A stretch of 64,000 nucleotides of DNA, from positions 1 to 64,000 of the forward strand of contig CAJTVP010000004.1 in NCBI GenBank assembly GCA_910580205.1, given 5' to 3'. This DNA is from an uncultured Eggerthellaceae bacterium (GTDB taxonomy: Bacteria; Actinomycetota; Coriobacteriia; Coriobacteriales; Eggerthellaceae). The notes beneath the pieces are model-generated. The model had not been told where the DNA came from and made no database searches. It worked only from the letters and a program-made list of their open reading frames with translations. The position numbers and the translations under genes are program-made. Shown in pieces: positions 31,955-40,067 of this stretch (within the stretch, counting starts at the first letter, position 1; every line of letters starts with the position of its first letter).

Positions 31955-32695
31955 GTGCTCTCAGACAGACGCCAGCAGATACTCTGCGCGCTCATAGAGG
32001 AATACGTGGCGCACGCGTGCCCGGTGGGATCGCGCACCATCGCCGAGAACCATCATCTTGGCGTGAGCTCGGCGACCATCCGCAATGAGCTTTCGGCCCT
32101 GGAGGAGGCCGGCTACATCACGCAGCCGCACACCTCCGCTGGGCGCATCCCCACGGATGCCGGCTATCGGCAGTTCGTGGATGAGCTTCTGGATGAGCGC
32201 GAACTGGCTGGAAGCGCCATCGAAGAATCCTTGGCGGCTCAATTGCGAGAGCGCGCGGACAAGCTGGATGAGCTCATGCACCGCACCTCTGAGGAGCTGG
32301 CGCGCCTGACGGAATGCCTCTCCATCGTGGGATATCTGGATGATGGGCAGGGGTCTGGGAAGCTCGCGCATCAGCAACGGCTGGGGCTTTCCTCGCTCAT
32401 GAGGAAACCTGAATTCAAGAACACCTCCTCTCTGCTCCCGCTCATGGAGATCCTGGAGAACGACACCGTCTCCTTCAAGACCTTCGATGAGGCTGCCCGC
32501 TCTCAAGACGGTTTCGCCGTGTGCATCGGCCGCGAAAACGGGGAAGAGGCGCTCATGGGCATCTCCGTGGTGGCGGGTGTGTACGACCTGGGCGCCTCCC
32601 AGGGGATCGTGGCCATCATCGGGCCCACGCGCATGGATTACACGCGCACCATCAGCGCTGTGCGCGCAGCGCAAGACATACTCAATGAAAGATAA
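31955..32695 (+). CDS. hrcA: Heat-inducible repressor HrcA, internally shortened
   Basis: A 246-residue repressor; the family is usually 330-350. Residues 1-75 form the winged-helix DNA-binding domain (GVSSATIRNELSALEEAGYI, TSAGRIPTDAGYR). The end also matches: PEFKNTSSL, VCIGRENG and GIVAIIGPTRMDYTRTISAV. About 100 residues of the central GAF-like dimer domain are missing between about residues 120 and 150. The frame is intact and the CIRCE site is next to it, so the protein probably still works as a compact form. Start GTG 31955. It is followed by dnaJ. Confidence 0.88.
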   Translation: MLSDRRQQILCALIEEYVAHACPVGSRTIAENHHLGVSSATIRNELSALEEAGYITQPHTSAGRIPTDAGYRQFVDELLDERELAGSAIEESLAAQLRERADKLDELMHRTSEELARLTECLSIVGYLDDGQGSGKLAHQQRLGLSSLMRKPEFKNTSSLLPLMEILENDTVSFKTFDEAARSQDGFAVCIGRENGEEALMGISVVAGVYDLGASQGIVAIIGPTRMDYTRTISAVRAAQDILNER

Positions 32696-32712
32696 GGAGA
32701 TCGTGAATCGCC

Positions 32713-33834
32713 ATGGCGTCAGTTGCTGAGAAGGATCTGTATGAGATCTTGGGCGTGAGCAGGGATGCGTCTGAGGCGGACATCAAGCGGGCGTTCCGCC
32801 ATCGGGCGCGCGAGCTGCATCCGGATGTCAACAAATCCCCCAACGCCGAGGAGGAGTTCAAAGAGCTCAACGAAGCCTACGACGTGCTCTCTGATGCCAA
32901 CAAGCGTGCGCAGTACGACCGCTTCGGCACCATCCCCGGTGCGGCGGGAAGCGGTCCGGGCTATGTGGATTTCGAAGACATCTTCAGCGGCTTCGGCGGC
33001 ATGGGGGACATCTTCTCCTCATTCTTCGGCGGCAACGCGCGCCAAGCGCAAATGCGCCGGGACGGCCGGGATATGGGGATCGGGCTCACCATATCGCTTG
33101 AGGATGCGGCGGCGGGGGCCTCCAAGGAGATCGTGTACGATCGTCTGGCCCCGTGCCCTGATTGCGACGGTTCGGGCATCGGCGAAGGTGGCGCGGAGGA
33201 GACGTGCTCCCAGTGCAACGGGACGGGGCATGTGACCAGCGTCCAGCGCACGTTCTTCGGCGACATGCAATCCACCTCGGTCTGCCCCCAGTGCGAAGGC
33301 ACGGGCAAGCAGGTCACGGGCGCATGCGATGAATGTCAAGGGCAAGGGCGCGTGCCTGATCGCCAGAAGGTGTCCGTGGATGTGCCCGCGGGTATCCGCG
33401 ACGGCCAGCAGATGCGCGTGCCGGATCTGGGTGAGGCGGGCTTGCGCGGCGCGGCCACCGGCGACCTGATCGTGACCGTCCGCATCAAGCCGGATGAGCA
33501 CTTCGAGCGCGACGGCGATGATCTGCATGTGATGATCTCGCTTTCCATGGTGAAAGCGGCGCTCGGCGCGCGCGTGCAGGTGCCGGGCATCATGGAGGGT
33601 GAGCAGGTGGAGGTGAATATCCCCGCAGGCACGCAAATGGGAGACGTCATCAAGGTGAAGGGCAAGGGCATGCCGCGTTTGCGCTCTTCGGCCCGCGGCA
33701 ACCTCATGGTCCACGTTGACATCAAGATGCCGAAGAAGCTCAACAAGAAGGAGCGGCAGATCTTGGAGAAGTTCGCCCTTGAGACGGGGGATGAGCTCAA
33801 GGGCTCAGAAGCCCCGCTTGAGAAGCTCCACTGA
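32713..33834 (+). CDS. dnaJ: Chaperone DnaJ
   Basis: A 373-residue Hsp40 that stimulates DnaK ATPase. The J domain has the HPD triad in RARELHPDVNK. A G/F region with FSGFGGMGD follows. The zinc domain has four CxxCxGxG-type units (CPDCDGSG, CSQCNGTG, CPQCEGTG, CDECQGQG), and the C-terminal substrate domains are complete. It follows hrcA by 17 bases in a CIRCE-controlled operon. No dnaK or grpE is in the window. Confidence 0.96.
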   Translation: MASVAEKDLYEILGVSRDASEADIKRAFRHRARELHPDVNKSPNAEEEFKELNEAYDVLSDANKRAQYDRFGTIPGAAGSGPGYVDFEDIFSGFGGMGDIFSSFFGGNARQAQMRRDGRDMGIGLTISLEDAAAGASKEIVYDRLAPCPDCDGSGIGEGGAEETCSQCNGTGHVTSVQRTFFGDMQSTSVCPQCEGTGKQVTGACDECQGQGRVPDRQKVSVDVPAGIRDGQQMRVPDLGEAGLRGAATGDLIVTVRIKPDEHFERDGDDLHVMISLSMVKAALGARVQVPGIMEGEQVEVNIPAGTQMGDVIKVKGKGMPRLRSSARGNLMVHVDIKMPKKLNKKERQILEKFALETGDELKGSEAPLEKLH

Positions 33835-33851
33835 GCCCGGAAGGCCGATAG

Positions 33852-34628
33852 GTGTCCCTCCATCATCTTTTCTTGGATGGCCAGATCCTCGCCGAAGAGG
33901 ATGAACCGGTCTTTCCGCTTTCGTTCTCTGAGGCCGATCTCAACCACGTGCGCGCGTTGCGCTTGACGCCGGGCGAGCACATCGCGGTCGTCGATGGAGC
34001 GACGGATTATTTCGAATGCGAAGTGGTGTCCGTGGATAAAGATAGCATCTCCGTGCGGATCGCCAGCAAGCTTGAGAAGCTGATCCCGCCTGCTCGCTTC
34101 ACGCTCATCCAGGGCCTTGCGAAAGGGGATAAGGTGGATGCCGTCGTGCGCGCGGCCACAGAGATGGGCGCATCCGCGATCCAGGTGGCGGCGTTTCAGC
34201 GGTCCGTGGTGCGGCTGGATGCGAAGAAAGCCCTTGCGCGCCAGAAGCGGTGGCAGGCGGTCGCGCGGTCAGCGGCGCTCCAGTCCGGCTGCCTTGAGGT
34301 GCCTGCTGTGGGTTTCGCACGGGACATCCCCTCTCTTCTGGAGATGGTATCGGAGATGGACTGCGTCGTGGTCTTTTGGGAAGAGGCGTCTCCGGATCAG
34401 ACGCTCCATGAGGCGCTCGCCCCTGCACGGGAAGTCATGGAGGAAGGGCGCATGCCCATGGTCGGTCTCATCGTGGGACCAGAGGGCGGCATCGCTCCTG
34501 CTGAGGTGGAGGCGCTGCGCGCCCTGCCTCAGGTCCGCTGCGCCAGCTTGGGACGCCATATCCTCCGGACGGAGACGGCGGGCATCGTGGCGTGCGGCCT
34601 CGCCTCCTATGAGCTGGGCTGCCTGTGA
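33852..34628 (+). CDS. rsmE: 16S rRNA m3U1498 methyltransferase RsmE
   Basis: A 258-residue SPOUT methyltransferase acting on 16S rRNA in the 30S subunit. An N-terminal PUA-like domain (HHLFLDGQ, NHVRALRLTPGE) leads to the knotted SAM domain: KGDKVDAVVRAATEMG, VGPEGGIAPAEVEAL and SLGRHILRTETA. The start is GTG 33852, 17 bases after dnaJ. It overlaps mtaB by 4 bases. dnaJ-rsmE is a common conserved pair. Confidence 0.93.
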   Translation: MSLHHLFLDGQILAEEDEPVFPLSFSEADLNHVRALRLTPGEHIAVVDGATDYFECEVVSVDKDSISVRIASKLEKLIPPARFTLIQGLAKGDKVDAVVRAATEMGASAIQVAAFQRSVVRLDAKKALARQKRWQAVARSAALQSGCLEVPAVGFARDIPSLLEMVSEMDCVVVFWEEASPDQTLHEALAPAREVMEEGRMPMVGLIVGPEGGIAPAEVEALRALPQVRCASLGRHILRTETAGIVACGLASYELGCL

Positions 34629-35854
34629 ATGCGCGCGGCGCGTACCGGATCGTGAATCTGGGGTGCAAGGTCAACCGCGTTGAATCCGACGCTGTGGAAG
34701 CTGCGTTCGTCCGGGCGGGATTCGCCGTTGCTGAAGAGGGCCATGCTGACATCGTCGTCGTGAACACATGCACGGTCACCGGCGAGGCGGAGAAGAAGAC
34801 GCGCAAAGCGGTTCATCGCGTCGTGCGGGATGAGCCCACAGCGCAGATCATCGTGACGGGCTGCTCTGTCGCCATCCACCCTGAGGAGTACCGCATCGGC
34901 GAAGACCGCATCCGCATCGTTCCCAAAGCTGAGCTGTTCTCTGCGGTGCGCGAGCTGTGCGAAGGTGCACGGGAGGAGCACGTCTCAGGCGAATCTGCGA
35001 CAGCTGTTCCAAGAGCGGCGATGCGCCGTGGCGTCAAAGTGCAGGATGGGTGCGATCGGACATGCACGTACTGCATCGTGCACGTGGCCCGTGGCCCCGC
35101 GTCAAGCGTTCCCGCTGACAAGGTGATCGAAGAATGCCGCGCTCTCATGGATGTGGGCATCCCGGAGGTGGTGCTCACAGGCATCAATCTGGGAGCGTAC
35201 CAGGATGGTGGAACGGATTTGGCGCTGCTGCTCCGCCGTCTTCTCAAGGAGCTTGAATTGGAGAAGAGAAGGAGCCGGTTGCGGCTTTCCAGCATCGAGC
35301 CGCAGGACGTGGCCGATGAGCTCATCTCCGTGATCGCCTCTGCGGAAGGGTCCATCTGCCGCCATCTCCACCTGCCGCTCCAATCAGGTTCTTCCAAAGT
35401 GCTCCGTGAGATGGATCGCGGCTATGATGCCGAAGGCTTCGCGGATGTGGTGCAGCGCCTTCGCACGGCTATCCCTATGGTGAGCCTGTCCACGGATATC
35501 ATCGCAGGATTTCCAGGTGAGACCGATGAGGATTTCGAGGAGACCTATGAGCTGTGCCGTCAATCGCGTTTCATGAAGCTCCACGTGTTCCCGTATTCGA
35601 TGCGTGTTGGCACGCCTGCAGCTGCGCGGGAGGACCAGGTTCCTGCTGCTGTGAAAGCAGAACGCGCAGCCCGCTTGCGCGCGCTTTCAGATGAGCTTTG
35701 CTTGGAGGACCTGGCGTTCCGCGCGGGGACGGAGGAGGTCGCCGTGGTGGAGTCCGCCCGCGTCGCCCGAACGGAGAGCTACCACGTTCTCACACCTCCT
35801 GCTGGTGCCTCCATAGGCGCTCTCATCCCCGTGCGCTTTTCGACAACCCGATGA
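34625..35854 (+). CDS. mtaB: tRNA t6A37 methylthiotransferase MtaB
   Basis: A 409-residue radical SAM enzyme converting t6A37 to ms2t6A in tRNAs reading ANN codons. The N-terminal MTTase domain has LGCKVNRVESDAV and NTCTVTGEAEKKTRK with its cluster cysteines, plus a Cys in VTGCSVAI. The radical SAM motif is CDRTCTYCIVHVARG. A short TRAM-like domain ends the protein (after about residue 345). The start is GTG 34625 overlapping rsmE. It is the last core gene before the accessory region. Confidence 0.93.
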   Translation: MNARGAYRIVNLGCKVNRVESDAVEAAFVRAGFAVAEEGHADIVVVNTCTVTGEAEKKTRKAVHRVVRDEPTAQIIVTGCSVAIHPEEYRIGEDRIRIVPKAELFSAVRELCEGAREEHVSGESATAVPRAAMRRGVKVQDGCDRTCTYCIVHVARGPASSVPADKVIEECRALMDVGIPEVVLTGINLGAYQDGGTDLALLLRRLLKELELEKRRSRLRLSSIEPQDVADELISVIASAEGSICRHLHLPLQSGSSKVLREMDRGYDAEGFADVVQRLRTAIPMVSLSTDIIAGFPGETDEDFEETYELCRQSRFMKLHVFPYSMRVGTPAAAREDQVPAAVKAERAARLRALSDELCLEDLAFRAGTEEVAVVESARVARTESYHVLTPPAGASIGALIPVRFSTTR

Positions 35855-36166
35855 TCTCGCCGCGATTATGCGCGCCGGTTAATCTGTCCGTTCTGCGTTC
35901 GTGTGCCGGCGCCTAACTACACGCGGTGCTTCTCCAACATCCGCAACGTTGCCAAACGGCTGATGCGCAGGATGCTCCTTCTGTTCGCACGGTTGACCAT
36001 CGGCGCCCATTGGGCGCGCTACGAGGTTTCCCCTGGATCAAAAACAAACCGGGCGTCGTAGCGCGGGCATTGCCCGCCAACGGGGGTGATGCGCACACGG
36101 ATGCTGGGTATGCGCATCCGCCGCTTGGGAATGTTTCTTTTTTTGGAGGTGCCGTCGTTGCGGCAC
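35855..36166. other. Gene-free junction with repeat copy 2
   Basis: 312 bases between mtaB and the GyrI-like gene. The only structure seen is the 77-nt repeat at 36057-36133; a T run (TTTCTTTTTTTGG) follows it. No credible gene or promoter. It marks the change from core to accessory gene content. Confidence 0.5.
36057..36133. repeat. Structured 77-nt dispersed repeat, copy 2
   Basis: Gap-free match to 33-109. Hairpin 1 is GCGGGC-ATT-GCCCGC (36063-36077). Hairpin 2 pairs GATGCGCA (36088-36095) with TGCGCATC (36111-36118) perfectly; in copy 1 several of the differing bases keep pairing through G-T wobbles, which suggests that structure is maintained. Confidence 0.6.
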
Positions 36167-36817
36167 TCAGTTCTCGCTTTGTGCCACAGGGATGCGGATC
36201 ACCGTCTTCAACCGGTCTGGCGCCACGCGCCTTGGGTCTGACAGGTAGATCTCATGGTGGAGCCGTTTCGGCCCCATATCGAAGCGATACCCTTCTCCTT
36301 CGGCATAAGACCGCATGGTTTCGATGGTCGCGGGCTCGTCATCATAGGATCCGATGTGCATGGTCTGGACGCATAAGCCTTCGTCAACGGTGAGCATCTC
36401 GGCAGGGGAGGGGTCCAGCCCCTTTTTGCGAGCGACTTCTTCTTTGGCCCAGGCGAACACCTCTGGGGTCACGAACTCAGGAAGACGGATGCAGCTGATC
36501 CAAGACAGGTCGCTTTTGCGCCCGTTTCTGATGGCGCTGCTGAACACGTCTTCATCCGGGATATCCCAGAATCCCTCTAAGGGAGGCACGACATAGGCGA
36601 AATATCCGGCTAGGTCTTTACCGGCTTTCGGGGACATCTTGATGGTGTAGGAAAGCCCATAGAGCAAGGTCAGTGCGTGCTGATAGGCCCCGTCTTCCTC
36701 GTTGGGATCCCCTTTGCCGCGCACAGCCACATAGGTGATGGGAGGGACCGTGATGAGCTCAGGCGTCTTCGGCGGTTGATAGAGCTCCTTGCATTCCTTC
36801 TTGTAATCGAACGCCAT
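36167..36817 (-). CDS. GyrI-like small-molecule-binding domain protein
   Basis: A 216-residue protein of the GyrI-like/SOUL-type effector-binding family. The N-terminus MAFDYKKECKELYQPPKTPELITVPPITYVAVRGKGDPNEED, the SYTIKMSPK segment and the C-terminal HHEIYLSDPRRVAPDRLKTVIRIPV segment are typical of stand-alone members. These bind hydrophobic small molecules; some hydrolyse xenobiotics. GGAAGGATG precedes the ATG on the minus strand. Codon use is host-like, unlike the genes to its right. Confidence 0.82.
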   Translation of the reverse strand: MAFDYKKECKELYQPPKTPELITVPPITYVAVRGKGDPNEEDGAYQHALTLLYGLSYTIKMSPKAGKDLAGYFAYVVPPLEGFWDIPDEDVFSSAIRNGRKSDLSWISCIRLPEFVTPEVFAWAKEEVARKKGLDPSPAEMLTVDEGLCVQTMHIGSYDDEPATIETMRSYAEGEGYRFDMGPKRLHHEIYLSDPRRVAPDRLKTVIRIPVAQSEN

Positions 36818-36889
36818 GGAGCATCCTTCCTGAAAAGCTGATTTTAAGATTCTGTACTACCAAGCTTACATCATCAGCTCTCGTTCGGC

Positions 36890-37084
36890 TTGTATATCGC
36901 CATCCATGACGAGAAGAAAAAAGGAAAGACAATCATCGAACCGGGACTTAGAATGAAAAGTCTGCCAAATGAGGCGATCATAAGAGAGGTTAAGAAGCGG
37001 ACGTTCTCCGTATCCTCTGCTGAAAAGCTGCTTTTCATCAACAAATACGGTGAGGTCATTGACATCAAATATGTGTCTCTTTAG
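36890..37084 (+). CDS. Possible small hypothetical protein
   Basis: A 64-residue Lys-rich frame starting with TTG and no good ribosome site. The residue pattern (IREVKKRTFSVSSAEKLLFINKYGEVIDIKYVSL) looks protein-like, alternating hydrophobic and charged residues, and could be the end of a decayed gene. I do not recognise it. It may well not be expressed. Confidence 0.3.
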   Translation: MYIAIHDEKKKGKTIIEPGLRMKSLPNEAIIREVKKRTFSVSSAEKLLFINKYGEVIDIKYVSL

Positions 37085-37098
37085 TGTCTTTCTTGATA

Positions 37099-37137
37099 AA
37101 GCGCCAGAAAGGTACGTTAGCTACCTGCTCGGGCGCT
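37099..37137 (+). terminator. Candidate hairpin terminator
   Basis: AAAGCGCC pairs with GGGCGCTTT across a loop that itself contains GGTA/TACC; CTCATTTCT follows. It lies just after the small frame ending at 37084. Confidence 0.4.
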
Positions 37138-37386
37138 TTCTCATTTCTGTAAAACGTCCAAACGGTGCATATTGAACCTACTTCGGGCGCTTTGCATTGT
37201 CTGCCCTAAACGGAGCAGGATGAGCACGGACGTCTTCGGCGGTTGTGGTGTCAAGGAATATCCGCTCGACAGTTGGAAAGGCTCACGAGAATCGGCAGAT
37301 GATCGGTTCGCAAAGTATGTGAGAATCACCGCGCTGTGTGATCGCGCCCATTTACCTCGTCTCTTCGGGTGCAATGTCAAAAGTCA

Positions 37387-39390
37387 TTAGTGGTGACGCC
37401 AGTTTGGACATCCTGTTCCTTTTTGTAGATGAGCTGGGTGTGCTTTCCAAATATTTCCACACACTTTGCAACGAACCTTTATTTTCGTTCTCGATGTTTG
37501 ATATTCTTCTAGAAGCTCAATATCGGGATTATTCAATTCGACTCTTTCTTTGAACTCTGTAGGTGAAACTCTGCGCTTTAGGCCTCTATTGCGCTTCGAG
37601 CATGTGGGGCAACCTTTTGATTGCAAGACCCTATTTGGACGGGCGCGCCATATATTTCCGCAGTTAGCGCACCGAAACCTAATCTCAGTATTGCCATGAG
37701 TATAGTTTTCAAGCGCTTCAATATCGGGATGTGTTTGTCGGAGTTCCTTCATGAAATAGTCATGAGTCTTTGTTTGCTTTTTCGCTCTAGTTTTATTTGC
37801 GCATTTCGGGCAATCGTGTCCCTGAAGAAGGTTCTGTGGTGTTGCAGTCCATTCATGCGCACACACCCGGCACCTTGCTTCTATCTTCGTTAGGCGATCG
37901 ACATATCGTCCTACAATCTCTATCGTTGAGCTAACATCGGCCATTGCTTCTACAAATTCGTCATGAGACATGCGCTTTGAGTACCTTAATGCATTTGCAA
38001 TGATTTCCTTCCATTGCGCTTCCTTAATATCGGGCTTTAGATCTGGATTGCAGAGGAGAAGAATCTTGCTGACTATCTCTTTCAATGTTTTATATCCCGA
38101 TTCTTCGGCAAGTGAGCCACTATATAGAAAGAAGTCCTTTTCCTGTGCAGCTTCAATGGTGGAAATAGGTACAGTGTCGTAAATGACGATGAGGCGGATT
38201 CCTTTAGAGTGACAGATCTCCTTTTTCTTTTTATCTTCGGCAAGCTTGTCCTTATGCCAAAACCAAGCGCCTGGTTCTATGGCAATCTGGTATTCAGGGA
38301 TATAGATATCGAGCTCTCGTCCAATGGTCTTTTTATCGCGGGATACAACTTTTCCCTTACCTAATACATATTCAAGCGCAAAGAAAAGGAATTGCTCCAT
38401 AAATGATGTTCCGGATATCGCGCATCTCGGACAACCGCTTCGAGTTAATAATGACTGAGGAGCAGCTATCCATTTATTGTCACAAATCTTGCAATGGAAC
38501 TCCAATTTCGTATGGCTGTTTACATACTTACCCAACGGTTCAATATTTGGATTAACTTGATTTAGCTCCTTAATAAAATCATCATGCGATTTACTCAGCA
38601 TTTGTGCAATCTTTTCTTTGCGGCATCCGGGACAACCAGAGGATCTTAGTAAATCAACAGGAGCCTTTTTCCAATTACTGTTGCAAACACGGCAATAACA
38701 ATCCATCGGCGTAGCTGAATCAATATATTCTCCGTGAATCTCAAGAGTGGGAAACTTTTCTGCAGCCATATGAAAAAAACGTTCGGCTCTTTTCTTTTTC
38801 ATATCCCTTTTGCGGCATAAGGAGCAATGGCAGTTCTTCTCAAGTGCAGATGCAATAGAAGTCCACTCATGTCCGCATACCCCGCAACGACACGATATTC
38901 CATCATGCGCAGTAATATATTCACTCAACAATTCGATATTAGGGTTTATGACATGGATTCTATTTGAAAACTCTTCATGCCTGATAGGTGTTCTTCCTCG
39001 CATTTTTTTTCTTGCGCAGAGAGGGCAACCATGCCCTTTTCTGAGCGTGCTCGGATTTGCATCCCATTCGTTGTTACAGATTTCACATCTACAAAGAATT
39101 TTATGCTTCGTATCTTGATACATCCCCAATAAAGTCACATCTGGAAGAACTCCTTTTATCTCCGCTTCAAACTCCTCATGCGACTTCTTGCTATTACGAT
39201 ATCCTGAACAATCAATACAACCAGCACCGTGAAGCAAATTGCCTGCATTAGCGCTCCAGATACGATTGCATTTACTGCATTGCACTTTAACGTGTTTTTG
39301 AACGCCTTTGTATAATCCTAAGATCTTGATACTGGGGTTGACCTCTTTCATCTCTGCAACAAACTGATCTTGCGTTCTCTTAAGCGCCAT
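37387..39390 (-). CDS. Eight-repeat zinc-ribbon protein with central nuclease-like domain
   Basis: A 667-residue AT-rich gene. Repeats of about 65 residues share a pattern: F..E....NP.I..LG.Y......V.CR.CN..W.A.P..LL...GCP.C. Five lie at the N-terminus (CxxC pairs near 38/41 and 58/61, 102/105 and 122/125, 169/172 and 189/192, 233/236 and 253/256, 300/303 and 320/323) and three at the C-terminus (507/510 and 527/530, 574/577 and 594/597, 641/644 and 661). Residues 330-450 resemble a Vsr/DUF559-type PD-(D/E)xK nuclease: D361 in RELDIYIP, E372 in IAIEPG, H379, D386, then GIRLIVIYD. The last repeat has Trp664 where Cys is expected, then stops. Probably DNA- or RNA-binding; role unknown, horizontal origin likely. 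Confidence 0.8.
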   Translation of the reverse strand: MALKRTQDQFVAEMKEVNPSIKILGLYKGVQKHVKVQCSKCNRIWSANAGNLLHGAGCIDCSGYRNSKKSHEEFEAEIKGVLPDVTLLGMYQDTKHKILCRCEICNNEWDANPSTLRKGHGCPLCARKKMRGRTPIRHEEFSNRIHVINPNIELLSEYITAHDGISCRCGVCGHEWTSIASALEKNCHCSLCRKRDMKKKRAERFFHMAAEKFPTLEIHGEYIDSATPMDCYCRVCNSNWKKAPVDLLRSSGCPGCRKEKIAQMLSKSHDDFIKELNQVNPNIEPLGKYVNSHTKLEFHCKICDNKWIAAPQSLLTRSGCPRCAISGTSFMEQFLFFALEYVLGKGKVVSRDKKTIGRELDIYIPEYQIAIEPGAWFWHKDKLAEDKKKKEICHSKGIRLIVIYDTVPISTIEAAQEKDFFLYSGSLAEESGYKTLKEIVSKILLLCNPDLKPDIKEAQWKEIIANALRYSKRMSHDEFVEAMADVSSTIEIVGRYVDRLTKIEARCRVCAHEWTATPQNLLQGHDCPKCANKTRAKKQTKTHDYFMKELRQTHPDIEALENYTHGNTEIRFRCANCGNIWRARPNRVLQSKGCPTCSKRNRGLKRRVSPTEFKERVELNNPDIELLEEYQTSRTKIKVRCKVCGNIWKAHPAHLQKGTGCPNWRHH

Positions 39391-39579
39391 ACATCGACTC
39401 CTACATTTATTGATTCAAGGCGTAATCATAAGACAATTTTGAGTAAATTGAGTATTCTCTACAAGACCGTCTCTGTTGGGTCTTATCAGAGTTCTAACAA
39501 ATTGAAAGAGGATTTATGCCGATCATACTAGACCCAAAAACAGACCCAAAACGTGATTCTGTCCCCCAGGAATCAAAAA

Positions 39580-39606
39580 GGACAGGAGCGAAAATAACTC
39601 CTGGCC
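39580..39606 (-). terminator. Duplicate tRNA-Asp terminator
   Basis: Hairpin GGACAGGAG/CTCCTGGCC with an A run on its left (T run on the minus strand), corresponding to the real tRNA-Asp terminator at 43065-43098. It travels with the displaced tRNA end. Confidence 0.6.
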
Positions 39607-39618
39607 TCGGCATTCAAA

Positions 39619-39664
39619 TGGCGGGATGTACGAGACTTGAACTCGCGACCTCCGACGTGACAGA
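39619..39664 (-). pseudogene. Displaced 3' half of tRNA-Asp (attachment site)
   Basis: 46 bases identical to the CCA end, acceptor strand, T arm, variable loop and anticodon 3' side of tRNA-Asp at 43111-43188, in the same orientation. The match ends at the anticodon (GACAG), after which the sequence differs. This is the typical remnant when an element integrates into a tRNA gene and rebuilds its 3' end. Confidence 0.85.
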
Positions 39665-39971
39665 AGGGAGTTCGTTCGATATCGCACTCTAGATTCTTCG
39701 TTAGGATCGTCTTATAAGAGTTGATTCTTTGTACGTTCGACAACCACAAATAGTACCTCTGAACAGGTATTTTATTATCGTTCTTCAGGATTGCGAAAGT
39801 TATCTTGATGGATATGCCTCTCATGTTTAAGGCGCTCACCGCTTGATGCTCAAACCAAGTTAGCCGTTTAAGCCGTTTAGGACGGTTTAAGTTGAACCCA
39901 AAAACAGACCCAATTTTGTTTTTAGCGAGATTGGAACCAAATATGCTATCTGATAATGAGTTGCATGTCCT

Positions 39972-39990
39972 TTTTCAAATCTTTTGAAAA
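39972..39990. promoter_or_regulatory. Inverted repeat upstream of the EcsC-family gene
   Basis: TTTTCAAA-TCT-TTTGAAAA, perfect 8-bp arms, about 35 bases before a TATAAT at 40025-40030. It could be an operator or part of an attachment arm. Confidence 0.4.
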
Positions 39991-40067
39991 GTAATGGAGT
40001 CATTTCAGTATTGCTATGCTGAACTATAATTTCTTGCAAACCACATCTAGCGTGTTAGGGAAAGCCA

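Larger units (their letters stand above)
36818..37386. other. Mostly non-coding stretch before the zinc-ribbon gene
   Basis: 569 bases. Composition changes to AT-rich from about 36830 to 37130. It contains one weak small frame (36890-37084) and a hairpin candidate AAAGCGCC ... GGGCGCTTT (about 37099-37137). From 37141 to 37380 base composition is host-like again, and open frames on both strands look fortuitous. Confidence 0.45.
39473..39664. repeat. Left copy of the 190-bp island-end repeat
   Basis: Matches 42959-43156. The 46 bases at 39619-39664 are identical to the 3' half of tRNA-Asp; the adjoining part (CCGATCATA, AGACCCAAAAACAGACCCAAAA, GTCCCCCAGGAATCAAAAA, terminator) is similar with scattered changes and some length differences. 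The match runs past the tRNA into flanking DNA, so related elements ended here more than once. Confidence 0.8.
39391..40067. other. Island junction: left attachment region
   Basis: 677 bases without a credible gene. It contains a long direct repeat of the tRNA-Asp downstream region (39473-39664), a terminator copy, the displaced tRNA 3' half, tandem AGCCGTTTA units with a partial inverted copy (about 39861-39893), a third ACCCAAAAACAGACCCA (39897-39913), a TTTTCAAA-TCT-TTTGAAAA inverted repeat and a -10-like TATAAT before the EcsC gene. Confidence 0.6.

Noticed and set aside
36764..37240. A 15-base identity (CGTCTTCGGCGGTTG) between the GyrI-like gene start and about 37220-37245, hinting at a decayed duplicate
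   Set aside because: The similarity does not extend at DNA or protein level beyond a few residues and may be chance.
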